From assembly GCA_003105195.1 (NCBI GenBank), contig PQAH01000201.1, positions 1-64,000 on the forward strand: a stretch of 64,000 nt of DNA. The letters are read 5' to 3'. Below are positions 49,901-59,340 of the stretch, one piece after another. This DNA is from Bradyrhizobiaceae bacterium. Lineage in GTDB: Bacteria > Pseudomonadota > Alphaproteobacteria > Rhizobiales > Xanthobacteraceae. Position 1 is the stretch's first letter. Each line of letters opens with the position of its first letter. A model generated the notes under the pieces. That model saw only the letters and a list, made by a program, of their open reading frames with translations, was not told the origin of the DNA and searched no databases. A program made the position numbers and the translations under genes.

Positions 49901-51318
49901 GGCCCCGTCTTGCTCCTGCGGAATTCGTCGATGGCTTCGAGGGTGGCGTCCAGCACGCGCTCGGAGGTCCGGCCGTCCGGCTTGAAGTACCAGGTCTCGC
50001 GGAACGCGCGCCGTGCCTGTTCCTGCTCGCGGGTCATCGCCAGGGATCGGGGCGAGGCCGCGAACCGCTCCAGGGTGGTCGAGAGCTCGGCGGGCGACCT
50101 GCACCAGACCAGGCCGCCGCTTTCGTGGAACGGCATGAGGGTCGTCTTGATGTCGTCGAACAACTCACCCCAGGCTGCGTAGATCACCGGCTGGTCGGTA
50201 AACATGGCTTCGACCAGGCCGAGGGTATGAAAGCCGAGCGTGCCGTCGCTGACGCGCAGGAGATCGAGCGTGGAGACGCGGCTGTCCAGCACGACGACGC
50301 CGTGCGGGTCGAGCGCCGCGGCCTTTTCGAGGAACTCCTGCGCGCCGAGGAAATTGTCGCGCACGGGCTTGCCGCCGATCTTGTAGACGATCTGCAGACG
50401 CCCTTTGTGCCGGGCGAGAATCTCGAACAAGACCTCGTGGATCTCGCGGCCGAGCGGCGTCCAGTCGCGCTGCTCGCCCGCGTAGAAGAAGTTCAGGTAG
50501 TTGTAGCGGCCGAAGGCGAAGAACACGAGCAGAGTGCGGTCATCCCTCAGGCGGGGATCGATCTGCGCGCGGCGGCGCACGGGCGGCGGGTAGGTCCAGA
50601 AGTCGGCGTCCGGCTTGCCGGTCACCACGAGTCGATCCTCCGGATATCCGGCCAGGCGGAAGAAGTCGCGATGGATGAAGTTGCTGAGCAGCAACCGCTC
50701 GGACATGAGGTCGCCGATGAGCGGGCGAAAGTACGCCGGATAGACCTCCATCCGCTTGGGAGTGATCCCATGTTCACGATCCTGGACCACCACGGGGAGG
50801 CCGGCCTGACGAAATCCCATCAGGACGTCGATGATCCAGTCGTCGTTCAGCTTGGGCAGGAGCACGCCCTCGATTCCGTACAACCGCACGAGATCGCGAC
50901 CGATATCCGCGCAATAGCGACGATATCGCTCGCGATACGCCTTGAGCTCCGGTTGATAGTAGCGGCGCATCGAGTTCTCGCCGAGGACATCGACGGGCCT
51001 GTAGCCGTTGAGCTGGAGAACAGCTTGAAATACAGGCCGGAAAATGTCGCGCGGCACGTGGACGATCTCCACATCGCGACTGGCGGACACGCGATCGAGC
51101 CATTCGAAGCGACGATCGAGATCGGCGAGGGCGGCGATGCGTCGGCGACGCTTCTGCCCGAACGACGCTCCGGACGCCCGGTTGGATTGAAACTGCGCCA
51201 CCGCCTTGCGGACCACGGCCCGGCGCCAGCCCGGGAACCGCAGGCGGGCCTCCGCCGAAGCGGCGATGCGCGTTTTCCGCACCCAAGAGCGCATCCGACC
51301 GATCATGCGACGAATCAT
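49882..51318 (-). CDS. GT-B-like surface-glycan protein, exact activity unknown
   Basis: About 478 residues from ATG 51318; ATGs at 51306 and 51294 are also possible, and a GGAG abutting the first ATG fits 51306 better. After a very basic N terminus, the body contains VVVQDREHGITPKRMEVYPA, LVVTGKPDADFWTYPPP and VSDGTLGFHTLGLVEAMFTDQPVIYAAWGE. The last block resembles the nucleotide-binding half of CDP-glycerol transferase or capsule-type GT-B enzymes. I do not recognise the precise family. Confidence 0.7.
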   Translation of the reverse strand: MIRRMIGRMRSWVRKTRIAASAEARLRFPGWRRAVVRKAVAQFQSNRASGASFGQKRRRRIAALADLDRRFEWLDRVSASRDVEIVHVPRDIFRPVFQAVLQLNGYRPVDVLGENSMRRYYQPELKAYRERYRRYCADIGRDLVRLYGIEGVLLPKLNDDWIIDVLMGFRQAGLPVVVQDREHGITPKRMEVYPAYFRPLIGDLMSERLLLSNFIHRDFFRLAGYPEDRLVVTGKPDADFWTYPPPVRRRAQIDPRLRDDRTLLVFFAFGRYNYLNFFYAGEQRDWTPLGREIHEVLFEILARHKGRLQIVYKIGGKPVRDNFLGAQEFLEKAAALDPHGVVVLDSRVSTLDLLRVSDGTLGFHTLGLVEAMFTDQPVIYAAWGELFDDIKTTLMPFHESGGLVWCRSPAELSTTLERFAASPRSLAMTREQEQARRAFRETWYFKPDGRTSERVLDATLEAIDEFRRSKTGPCQEKS

Positions 51319-51331
51319 CTCCGAAGAGGAC

Positions 51332-53095
51332 TCACGCGCCGGCGAGCGCGGACGCGGCGAGCGGCGGCTCCGCAACCATCCGCCCGCTTTCGAGGACGAT
51401 CGAGCGGCCGATCGCCCGCATCGCCTCGGTGCGGTGAGTGACCACGACCACGATCCCGCCTCGGCTGGCGAAGTCGAACAGCGCGTCGAGGATCCTCGAC
51501 TGCGTGTCCTCATCGACGGCATTCGTCGCCTCGTCGAGGATCAGGATGTCGGGCTCGCGAATGAATGCCCGCGCGAGCGCGATACGTTGCACCTGCCCAC
51601 CGGACAGGGTCTGGCCCCGCTCGGCCACGACCGTGTCGTAGCCGTCCGGCAGACGCTGGATGGTCTCGTGCACCGCCGCCCGCTCGGCGGCCGCAACCAC
51701 GGCGGCGTCATCCGCCTCTGGCCGTCCCATCCGGATGTTCTCGCGAATCGTGCCGGCGAAGAGCGGCGACTCCTGCATGACGACGGACACCCGCCGGAAC
51801 CACGCGTGCGGCAGCACCTCGGCCAGATCGACGTCGTCGATCCAGATCCGGCCCGCCTGCGGCCTGATCAGGCCCGCGAGCAGCGCCACGGTGGTCGACT
51901 TCCCCGAGCCGGACGGACCGCACAAGGCCGTGACGGTTCCACGCAGCAGGGCGAATGAGAGGCCATGGACACCCTCGCCGCCCGGATAGGCATAGCTGAC
52001 GTCCTCGAAGGCGACCCGCTGCGCGACCCGCGCGATCGTCCGCCCGTCGCGAATGGCCGTCGGCCGTGCACGCGCGTTGTCGAGCACCAGGTGAAGCGAG
52101 GGCCGCAGCGTGCCGATCTCGATCGCGATGCGCTGACTCGACGCGAACGCAGCCTGCATGCGTGACCCTACGACTGCGAAGAGGCCGATGGTCGCGAAGG
52201 CCGCGGTCACGTCCATCGCAGCGCCGAGCAGGACGTAGGCGAGCAGCAGAAGCATGAGCACGGAAATCGTGACGGGCAAGATGGCCGCCGCCAGCTCCTC
52301 GCGCACGGCTTGGTGCCGATGGAGGCGCGTGTACTCGGCGAGTCGCCGCGCCCAGCCCTTCCAGCTCGCCTCCTGCGCGCCGTAGAGCCGGATCTGGGTG
52401 AGGCCCATCAGCTGCTCGGCGGCATAGCCGGAAAGGTCGTCGAACACGGGTCGCAAGGCATGGGCGTCCCGAATCGCGGATCGGCGCAGGGGGCGGACGA
52501 AGAGCATATTCGCGAGGAGAAGCGTGCCGAACACCAGGACGGTCAGCATCGGCGAGTTCAGCAGCAGGACGGCGCAGAGCACCACCAGGTTGGTGACCTG
52601 ATAGGCGAGGTCGATGTGGCGCCGCACGCATTTTGCCGCGTGCAAGGGATGATGCAGGAGCGACTGTATGCGAGCGCCGAGACGGGAGGATCTGGACTCG
52701 ACGAGATCCTCTTCCAAGAGATTGCTCAGGATCGCCTTCTGCCAGTCGCGCACCAGAATGTAGTTCAGCCGCGTCGTGACGTGGACGCGCCACACGGACA
52801 GGGCATGGCCGAGCGCGACCATGATCACCAAGCCGGAGGCGAGAACGAGGGTCGCGGTGCGCGCATCCAATGCGATACCGAAGGCGGCGAGCCGGGCCAG
52901 AAGGCGCTCACTGCCGCTGCCGAGCATGAATGTGATGAGCGGCGCGATCAGCGCCAGTCCGAAGCCCTGAAAGATCCCACCCGCGACCAGCAGCACCCCC
53001 AGCAGGGCGGCGCTGCGCTTGTGGTTGCGCAGCACGCCGGCAACGCGGCGCGCATCCCCGAGCGCCGTCAGTTGCAAGCCGGAGGACGTCGACAC
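51332..53095 (-). CDS. ABC exporter (fused permease and ATPase), probable glycan-lipid flippase
   Basis: The 587-residue half-transporter has about six membrane helices (about 25-310) and an ATPase domain with Walker A GPSGSGKST (393-401), signature LSGGQVQRIALARAF, Walker B ILILDEATNAVDED and H-loop VVTHR. The start is probably GTG 53095, two bases after the upstream stop; no suitable ATG exists nearby. In this setting a PglK/MsbA-like flippase for lipid-linked oligosaccharide is likely, though peptide or lipid export is possible. Confidence 0.85.
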   Translation of the reverse strand: MSTSSGLQLTALGDARRVAGVLRNHKRSAALLGVLLVAGGIFQGFGLALIAPLITFMLGSGSERLLARLAAFGIALDARTATLVLASGLVIMVALGHALSVWRVHVTTRLNYILVRDWQKAILSNLLEEDLVESRSSRLGARIQSLLHHPLHAAKCVRRHIDLAYQVTNLVVLCAVLLLNSPMLTVLVFGTLLLANMLFVRPLRRSAIRDAHALRPVFDDLSGYAAEQLMGLTQIRLYGAQEASWKGWARRLAEYTRLHRHQAVREELAAAILPVTISVLMLLLLAYVLLGAAMDVTAAFATIGLFAVVGSRMQAAFASSQRIAIEIGTLRPSLHLVLDNARARPTAIRDGRTIARVAQRVAFEDVSYAYPGGEGVHGLSFALLRGTVTALCGPSGSGKSTTVALLAGLIRPQAGRIWIDDVDLAEVLPHAWFRRVSVVMQESPLFAGTIRENIRMGRPEADDAAVVAAAERAAVHETIQRLPDGYDTVVAERGQTLSGGQVQRIALARAFIREPDILILDEATNAVDEDTQSRILDALFDFASRGGIVVVVTHRTEAMRAIGRSIVLESGRMVAEPPLAASALAGA

Positions 53096-53097
53096 GC

Positions 53098-54540
53098 TCA
53101 GGCCGCCCGCTCGGTTCGACCGGCGGCGAAGCGCTGCACCAGCTCGACGAGCCTCTCCCCGTAGGAACGGTCGAAGCGCGCCACGAAGTGTGCGCCGAGG
53201 TCCTCGAGACGCCTGGCAACCGCCGGATCGCCGCTCTGCGCCAACAGGCCACGGATCGCCGGCACGAGCTCGGCGCGGCTCCGCGCCAATACGACATGGG
53301 GGCTCGTCTGCACGTCGCGGAAGTGGGTCAGCTGGTGCACGGCCTGGAAATGCCGCGCGTCCACGTCGTCGAGCGGCAGGTAGCACATCGTCGGCTTGCC
53401 GTGGAGCAACGCCTCGACCAGGATGGTCGACATCGGCGAGACGATCGCATCGATGTTCGAAAGCACGTCGTGGGTGTCGCGGGTGTCCGCGAGCATGATG
53501 TGATACCCGCGCTCGCACAGGCGCTCGAGATAGGCGCGGGTCGTGGATTCGATCACCACGTGACGCCAGCCCGCCTGCAGGATGCGGCGTGCCCGGTCGA
53601 CGTCGCCGCCCCAAGGGTGCGGCCGGTAGAGCACCGCGGCGTTCGCGATCGCGCCGGACTCGATCGCGGCGTCGAGCGCCGCGAGATCGGCGAACTCGTC
53701 GGTGCCCAGGCTCCCGCCCGCGTAGAGCAGCATCCGGCGGCCCGGGTCGATGCAGTGGCGCGCCGCGAAGGCGCGCCGGTCGAGGCGCGGCGGCTCCCGA
53801 TAGTGATCGAACTGGGCCGCGCCGAAGGCGAGCGCGCGCTGCGGCGGGACGCCGAGGAAGTCGATCGCGTGTCGCCGGGTCTGCTCCCCCCAGACGAGAT
53901 AGAGGTCGGGCATGCCGCTCACCAGCCGGTTGCCCGAAGGGTTGTCCCAGGAGTTCATGATCATGACGCAGGGCACGCCGCGCCGATTGCATTCGTAGAG
54001 GATATCCTGGCTGAATGGGGAATCTGGGGTGCCCGGAATGAGGACCAGGTCGTGGCGGTTCGCCATCAGGGCATCGAGAGCGGGATTCTCGATCCGCGCG
54101 ACGCGCGCCAGGGTCCAGCGGCGGAACGCGGCATAGATGCCGGGCGCGCCGGCCGCCGTGTAGAGGATCTCGGCCTTGGCGGTGAGCGCCAGCCGCCACA
54201 TGCGGCGCAGCTCGAGGCTGACGGCGTCGAGCCGCGGCCGCATGCAGGTGACCTGCAGCAGCCGCGCCCAGAGGCGATGGCGGTCGGGATGCGGCGCGAG
54301 TCGGTGCAGGCGCGCGCCGGCCACGTACGGCGCCGGGTCGGCGGAGAGCCGCTTGTGCCCCTCGGGCGGAACGATCACGTCGACCTCGTGGCGGGCGAAC
54401 AGGTCCCGGAGCACGCCGCTGTGCAGGAAGTGGCGCACGAAGATGTCGTGGTCGATGAAGACCGCGACCCGGAGGCGACGGCGCGACGCGGGCGCCGTCT
54501 CGCCGCCCGGCGCGGAATAGTGCGCGACCTTCACGTCCAT
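53098..54540 (-). CDS. GT-B-like glycosyltransferase / CDP-glycerol-transferase-like protein
   Basis: The 480-residue protein has RVAVFIDHDIFVRHFLHSGV near the N terminus. In the C-terminal half it has VLYRPHPWGGDVDRA and IDAIVSPMSTILVEALLHGKPTMCYLP, a pattern of capsule and teichoic-type GT-B enzymes in which Ser-Thr and Glu line the nucleotide site. It overlaps the preceding gene by 10 bp. The donor is unknown. Confidence 0.72.
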   Translation of the reverse strand: MDVKVAHYSAPGGETAPASRRRLRVAVFIDHDIFVRHFLHSGVLRDLFARHEVDVIVPPEGHKRLSADPAPYVAGARLHRLAPHPDRHRLWARLLQVTCMRPRLDAVSLELRRMWRLALTAKAEILYTAAGAPGIYAAFRRWTLARVARIENPALDALMANRHDLVLIPGTPDSPFSQDILYECNRRGVPCVMIMNSWDNPSGNRLVSGMPDLYLVWGEQTRRHAIDFLGVPPQRALAFGAAQFDHYREPPRLDRRAFAARHCIDPGRRMLLYAGGSLGTDEFADLAALDAAIESGAIANAAVLYRPHPWGGDVDRARRILQAGWRHVVIESTTRAYLERLCERGYHIMLADTRDTHDVLSNIDAIVSPMSTILVEALLHGKPTMCYLPLDDVDARHFQAVHQLTHFRDVQTSPHVVLARSRAELVPAIRGLLAQSGDPAVARRLEDLGAHFVARFDRSYGERLVELVQRFAAGRTERAA

Positions 54541-56180
54541 GCCATTCGGTCGACGGGCCGCACGTCCGCCAGCGTGCGGGTCAGGTGGTAGGCCGCGAAG
54601 GAATCGACCGCGTCCTGGCCGAGGAACGCGGCCAGGCGATCGCGCTCGGCCCGAATGGCAGCCGGGTCGCGCGACCAGCGGTCCATGATCTCGTCATAGA
54701 GCCGCGAGCCGAGGGAATCGCAGCTGATCCGCAGCGCGCCCGTCTCGGGCGGCGGCTCGCCGACCGAGAGCGCGAAACAGGCGGCGGCGCGGTCGCGCCG
54801 GTCCCGATCGGGCGCGGGAAGACGATGCGCCTGCCGCAGCAGCCGCACATAGTCCTCGCGGCTCGCCGCCTGCGCGCCGAGGTCCCAGTCCGAGTAGTAG
54901 CTGCGATCCGCGAAGATCGCCGGCACGCCGGCGGCCACCGCCTCGAGACCGCCGGTCCCGTGCACCGTGACCACCGCATCCGCCGCCGCGAAGGCGGTCG
55001 CCGCGTCGGTGTCGATCGGCAGCAGGCGCACGTGGTCCGGCAGGTCGCGCGCGACCTGCGCAAGGAAGAAGCGGCCGTACCAGCGTTCGGTCGGATGCGG
55101 CTTGAGCAGCCAGACGGCCTCGCGGCAGTCGTGGATCGCGGCGAGCGTGACCTGTGTCCAGTCGAGGAAGTCCGTGAAGTTGGTCATCCCGAAGGAATGC
55201 GGGAAATCGTACCAGACATGTCCCAGCACCAGGACCGCGGGGCGTTCGGCCTGGCCGCTGAGCGCGAGACGCGCCGCACGGCGGTCGGCGATCCGCAAGT
55301 CGGGGCGATAGGCGGACCGGGCATTGATATCGGTCGACTGTCCGCTGGCGCGCCGCGCGAAGGCGGCGTGACCGAGCGCGGCCAGGCGCGCCCGCGCCTG
55401 CGGGTCGAGCGCGGCGAACTGCCGGTAGGGCAGGTGCTCGACCGGGTCGAGGTAGTCCGCCCGCGAGCGGAAGCGCCGCACGCGAAGCCCCTCGGTATGC
55501 GACGTGACGTAGTGGACCGGCACGCCGCTCCCCAGGGCCAGCCAGACGAGCGCCGCCCATTCGGACTTCCAAGGGTGGCTGAGCACGACATGCGCGACGC
55601 GGCGGCGCGCCAGCTCGCGCGCATGGATCGCGAGATTCCTCAGCGTCTCGGCGAGGGTCGTGCGCCAGACCGGATGATCGAGCGGCGGCTGCGGATGGGT
55701 CGCGACCTTGAGGGCGGTGTCGTACCAGACATAGGCCGGCAGGTCGTGCGGCAGCCGCAGTGCGAGAAGGTCGGCGTGGCTCGCCGCGCCCGACAGCAGC
55801 GCGTCGGCCTCGGCCGTGAAATCGGCGGCGCGATGCTCGCCATCGTCCTCGAGCACGAAGAATTCGGAGAAGCCGATGCGCTCGAGCGCGCGCCGCGGGC
55901 GGAGATCGTCCTTGCGGCGCAGCAGCCCGAGCAGCCGGAAGGCCTCCCCGCGCGCGGCCAGCGCCTCGACGAACATCCGCAGGCGGAAGTAGTGGTTGGG
56001 GCTGTGATACATCGCGTCCGCGATCACGACGCCCTCGCCGGTCGCGTGGCGCACGGGTCCGAGCTCCGCCAGGAAGGCGTCGAGACGATCGTCGCCGCGC
56101 CGACGGCGCATCACCTCGATCTGGCCGGCCGCGAAGCGCTGCCAGCGGCCCGGATCGAAATAATGCGAGAGGGGACGCAC
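54531..56180 (-). CDS. Capsule-polysaccharide-biosynthesis-like protein
   Basis: The 549-residue protein has FGMTNFTDFLDWTQVTLAAI, VWLLKPHPTERWYGRFF and DAVVTVHGTGGLEAVAAGVPAIFADRSYYSDW. KPHPTE and the GTGGLEA segment are shared with capsule (KpsC/Wcb-like) and surface-carbohydrate GT-B proteins. The gene abuts the PseI-like stop with no gap. It may transfer the nonulosonic acid made by the neighbouring genes, which is inference. Confidence 0.72.
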   Translation of the reverse strand: MRPLSHYFDPGRWQRFAAGQIEVMRRRRGDDRLDAFLAELGPVRHATGEGVVIADAMYHSPNHYFRLRMFVEALAARGEAFRLLGLLRRKDDLRPRRALERIGFSEFFVLEDDGEHRAADFTAEADALLSGAASHADLLALRLPHDLPAYVWYDTALKVATHPQPPLDHPVWRTTLAETLRNLAIHARELARRRVAHVVLSHPWKSEWAALVWLALGSGVPVHYVTSHTEGLRVRRFRSRADYLDPVEHLPYRQFAALDPQARARLAALGHAAFARRASGQSTDINARSAYRPDLRIADRRAARLALSGQAERPAVLVLGHVWYDFPHSFGMTNFTDFLDWTQVTLAAIHDCREAVWLLKPHPTERWYGRFFLAQVARDLPDHVRLLPIDTDAATAFAAADAVVTVHGTGGLEAVAAGVPAIFADRSYYSDWDLGAQAASREDYVRLLRQAHRLPAPDRDRRDRAAACFALSVGEPPPETGALRISCDSLGSRLYDEIMDRWSRDPAAIRAERDRLAAFLGQDAVDSFAAYHLTRTLADVRPVDRMAWT

Positions 56181-57254
56181 TCAGGACTCTCCGGCCATCG
56201 GCTCGGCGATCAGCGCACGGCTGAGGGGCGTGCCGCGCGGAATCGCCGCGCGCGCATGCTTGCCGAGAACATCCGGCAGGTACTTGGGCGCAAGCCCGTA
56301 ACCCGGGCGGATCGAGCGCACATTGGCCTGGGTGAACGCCTCGCCGGCGGCGACGTCCTCTACCACGTAGAGCGAGCGACGGAACGCCATGTTGCCCTTC
56401 TCGCTCTCGGCGCGGCCGTAGTCGGCGCGCCCGAGCGCGGCATGGGCCGTGCGCACGCCCTTCACCAGCGCGGCGAGCTCGTGCGGCTCGAGCGAGAAGG
56501 CGGCGTCGGGGCCGCCATCCGCCCGCGCCAGGGTCACGTGCTTCTCGATCACCACCGCGCCGAGTGCGACGGCGGCGATCGCGACCTCGATGCCGAGCGT
56601 GTGGTCCGACAGGCCGACCGGCACCGCGAAGGCGGCGGCGAGCGCCGGAATGCGCAGGAGGTTCGCCTCCTCGGCGGGCGTCGGATAGCCGGATACGCAA
56701 TGCAGCAGCACCAGGTCCGGATCGCCGCCGGCCTCGCGCGCCGCGGCCACGGCTTCGGCGATCTCGTCCGCCGCCGCCATGCCGGTCGAGATGATGAGCG
56801 GCTTGCCGGTTTCGGCCGCGCGGCGGATCAGCGGCGTGTCGACGATCTCGAAAGAGGCGATCTTGTAGGCCGGCGCGCCCAGGCGCTCGAGCAGCTCGAT
56901 GGCGGTCGGGTCGAAGGGCGAGGAGAAGCAGGCGATCCCCAGCTTGCGCGCGTGCTCGAACAGGGCCGGATGCCAGTCCCAGGGCGTGTGCGCCTCGCGA
57001 TAGAGATCGTGGAGCTTGCGCCCGTGCCAGAGCCCGCCCTCGACGACGAATCCCGGTCCCGCGTGGTCGATCGTGATGGTGTCGGCCGTATAGGTCTGCA
57101 GCTTGACGGCGTCGGCGCCCGCTTCCCTGGCGGCCTCGATCAGCCGGACGGCGCGGCCGATCTCGCCGTTGTGGTTGCCGGACAGCTCGGCGATCACATA
57201 GGGCGGCTGCCCCGCCCCGATCGCGCGGCCCGCGATGGACAGGCTCGCGGTCAC
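56181..57254 (-). CDS. pseI: Pseudaminic acid synthase
   Basis: The 357-residue NeuB-family enzyme condenses 6-deoxy-AltdiNAc with phosphoenolpyruvate. It has YVIAELSGNHNGEIGRAVRL, DAVKLQTYTADTITID, KIASFEIVDTPLI and a C-terminal SAF domain; ELSGNHNG and YTADTITID are Pse-type features. The start is GTG 57254, whose GTGA overlaps the stop of the PseG-PseH gene by 4 bp. Confidence 0.88.
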   Translation of the reverse strand: MTASLSIAGRAIGAGQPPYVIAELSGNHNGEIGRAVRLIEAAREAGADAVKLQTYTADTITIDHAGPGFVVEGGLWHGRKLHDLYREAHTPWDWHPALFEHARKLGIACFSSPFDPTAIELLERLGAPAYKIASFEIVDTPLIRRAAETGKPLIISTGMAAADEIAEAVAAAREAGGDPDLVLLHCVSGYPTPAEEANLLRIPALAAAFAVPVGLSDHTLGIEVAIAAVALGAVVIEKHVTLARADGGPDAAFSLEPHELAALVKGVRTAHAALGRADYGRAESEKGNMAFRRSLYVVEDVAAGEAFTQANVRSIRPGYGLAPKYLPDVLGKHARAAIPRGTPLSRALIAEPMAGES

Positions 57255-58696
57255 GCGGCGCGGCTCCGGTAGCGGTCGCGTCCCTCCGGCCGGTAGCCGG
57301 CGGATGCGAACAGCGCGAGCGAAGGACGGTTCCCGGGCATCACGGTCGCGACCAGGTCGACGCCCGGCGCGAGGCGCCGCACCAGCGCCAAGGCGGCGCG
57401 GCCGATGCCCTCCCCGTGCCGGCGGCTCTCGATCGCGATCGAAACCTCGAAGCTCGCCGCCTCTTCCGCAAGGCGATCGAGGCGGACCATGCCGGCCGCG
57501 ACCCCGTCGACCTCGACCAGCATCAGCAGCCGCGCAGGATCGTTCAGGATGCCGGCGAACCAGGCCGCGTGCTCGGCGGGTCCGGGGACCGCCGGGTTGC
57601 GCGCGTGGCGGCGGGTCGTCTCCTGCCGCTGCAGGTCGAGCAGCCACGCCTCGTCCTCGGTCTCGGCGAGACGCAGCCGCACCGGCGCGCCACCCTTCGA
57701 CGGCTCCTCTCCGGCGACCGCCGTCAGCAGCCGCAGAGAGCCGCGTCCGTCGGTCAGCGCGGCGGCCTTGCGCGACATGGCGATGCGACGCCCGGCATCG
57801 GCTGTCAGCGCCGCCATGCGCGCCGCCAGCCCCGCCGGATCGTCCAGGCACTCGGCCGGCGCGATCTCGGCCGCCCCGCCGGCCGCGAATGCGGCGGCCA
57901 CGAAGCGCTGGTTGTCCGCGAGCGGGATCAGGATCGCGGGGAGCCCGAGCGCGGCGCGCTCGAAGCTCGAGGTGCCGGGCGCGCCGATGGCGAGATCCGC
58001 CGTCGCGGCGATCGCGGCCGGATCGGGCGGATCGACATGCAGCGTCACGCCCGGGCCGACCATGCCGGCGATGCGGGCGAGCTGCGGCGCGCCGGCCCCG
58101 AGGATGACGTCGACATGGACGCCGAGCTTCGCCCGCGCCAGTGCGGCGAGCACCCGGCTGGTGGCGTCGCGCGGATCGGTTCCGCCCATGGAGACGACGA
58201 TGCGCTCCACCGGCCGCGGCTGCGCGAGGCGCGCCAGGGCATCCGGGCGGCGCGCGAGCCAGCGCTCGTGAAGGATGGCGTGCTTCGGCCCGAGCATCAG
58301 GCGGCAGGATCCGGGAACCCGGTCCCGGTAGTCGTCCGCCACCCGGCCGGGCGTCGGATCGACCAGGATCGCGCAGTCGTGCGGCCGGTCGGCGAGGTCG
58401 TCGAACACGACGACGGTGGCGCCCTGCGCGCGCGCCTGCCGCTCGAAGCCGGCATCGAGGCCGTAGTGGTCGACGACCATCAGGGTCGCATCCGCGACAT
58501 CGAGGCGCGCGTCCTCCGCCGGACGGATCGCGACGCCGGAGCTCGCGAGCGCCGGCACGGCGCGGAGGGTCTCGGGCCCGGTCGCGAAAGCGCAGGACCA
58601 GCCGGCCCAGCGCAGCGTGTCCGCGAAGGCGAGACAGCGCATCACGTGGCCGATCCCGACGCCGACCGAGGCATCGCAGCGAAACAGCGCCCGCAT
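57251..58696 (-). CDS. PseG-PseH fusion: UDP-sugar hydrolase plus N-acetyltransferase
   Basis: The 481-residue fusion has two parts. Residues about 1-325 match PseG, the UDP-2,4-diacetamido-2,4,6-trideoxy-altropyranose hydrolase: GVGIGHVMRCLAFAD with His17 at the catalytic position known from Campylobacter PseG, VVSMGGTDPR, and APGTSSFERAALGLP. Residues about 330-481 are a GNAT acetyltransferase (ESRRHGEGIGRAALALV as acetyl-CoA loop, SAGYRPEGRDRYR end) fitting PseH. The acetyltransferase acts just before the hydrolase in the pathway. Start ATG 58696 shares one base with the upstream stop (TGATG). Confidence 0.9.
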   Translation of the reverse strand: MRALFRCDASVGVGIGHVMRCLAFADTLRWAGWSCAFATGPETLRAVPALASSGVAIRPAEDARLDVADATLMVVDHYGLDAGFERQARAQGATVVVFDDLADRPHDCAILVDPTPGRVADDYRDRVPGSCRLMLGPKHAILHERWLARRPDALARLAQPRPVERIVVSMGGTDPRDATSRVLAALARAKLGVHVDVILGAGAPQLARIAGMVGPGVTLHVDPPDPAAIAATADLAIGAPGTSSFERAALGLPAILIPLADNQRFVAAAFAAGGAAEIAPAECLDDPAGLAARMAALTADAGRRIAMSRKAAALTDGRGSLRLLTAVAGEEPSKGGAPVRLRLAETEDEAWLLDLQRQETTRRHARNPAVPGPAEHAAWFAGILNDPARLLMLVEVDGVAAGMVRLDRLAEEAASFEVSIAIESRRHGEGIGRAALALVRRLAPGVDLVATVMPGNRPSLALFASAGYRPEGRDRYRSRAA

Positions 58697-59325
58697 CACG
58701 GCTTCTCGAACAGCCACCAGGTGAGGTTGTCGAGCCCGGTCACGCGCTTCCAGGCGAAGCCGTAGGCGACGATCCGCAGGTCCGGAAACGTGTCCATCCA
58801 CAGGCCGCCGAAGTCGCGCTTGAACAGGCGCTCCTCGTGTCCCCGATAGGGAATCGTCTCGGGCTTGTCGGAGAAGTATTCGACGCAGGCGATCCAGCGT
58901 CGGGCACAGCGATGGATCTCGCCGAGCGAGGCGGCCAGGTGATCGGGATGAATGTGGATCAGCACCCCCGACGTGAACGCGAGATCCGCGGCGCCGTCCG
59001 GAAACGGGATCTCGGAGGCGAGCCCGCCGCACACGTCCTCGGCCGCGACGACGCCGTCCCGCACCAGGATCGCACGCGCCTTGTCGTTGGGCTCGAGCGC
59101 GAGGCAGCGGGCCGAGGAGAGCAGCCGCAGGGCGCGCAGGTTGATGCCGAGATTCGCGCCCACCTCCAGGATCGTGGCCGGGGGCGCCGAGATCGTGTGG
59201 GAGAGGATTTCCGACCACAGCGCGAGGCGCGCCTGCATCTGCGCGGGCGACGCGACGTTGCGGTCCGTATAGGCGTTGCCGAAATCGCCGCGCCAGAATT
59301 CGGCCTGGGGAGTGGAGCTGGTCAT
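58696..59325 (-). CDS. Pseudaminic-acid-biosynthesis-associated methylase
   Basis: The 209-residue methyltransferase starts TPQAEFWRGDFGNAYTDRN and has ILEVGANLGINLRALRLL as SAM motif, then GVLIHIHPDHL, RRWIACVEYFSD and LFKRDFGGLWMD. I recall this set from the Pse-locus methylase group (TIGR03587). Its target (sugar precursor or glycan) is not established. It is located between the nucleotidyltransferase and PseG-PseH genes. Confidence 0.85.
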   Translation of the reverse strand: MTSSTPQAEFWRGDFGNAYTDRNVASPAQMQARLALWSEILSHTISAPPATILEVGANLGINLRALRLLSSARCLALEPNDKARAILVRDGVVAAEDVCGGLASEIPFPDGAADLAFTSGVLIHIHPDHLAASLGEIHRCARRWIACVEYFSDKPETIPYRGHEERLFKRDFGGLWMDTFPDLRIVAYGFAWKRVTGLDNLTWWLFEKP

Positions 59326-59340
59326 GCGAGGCCTCGCTGG

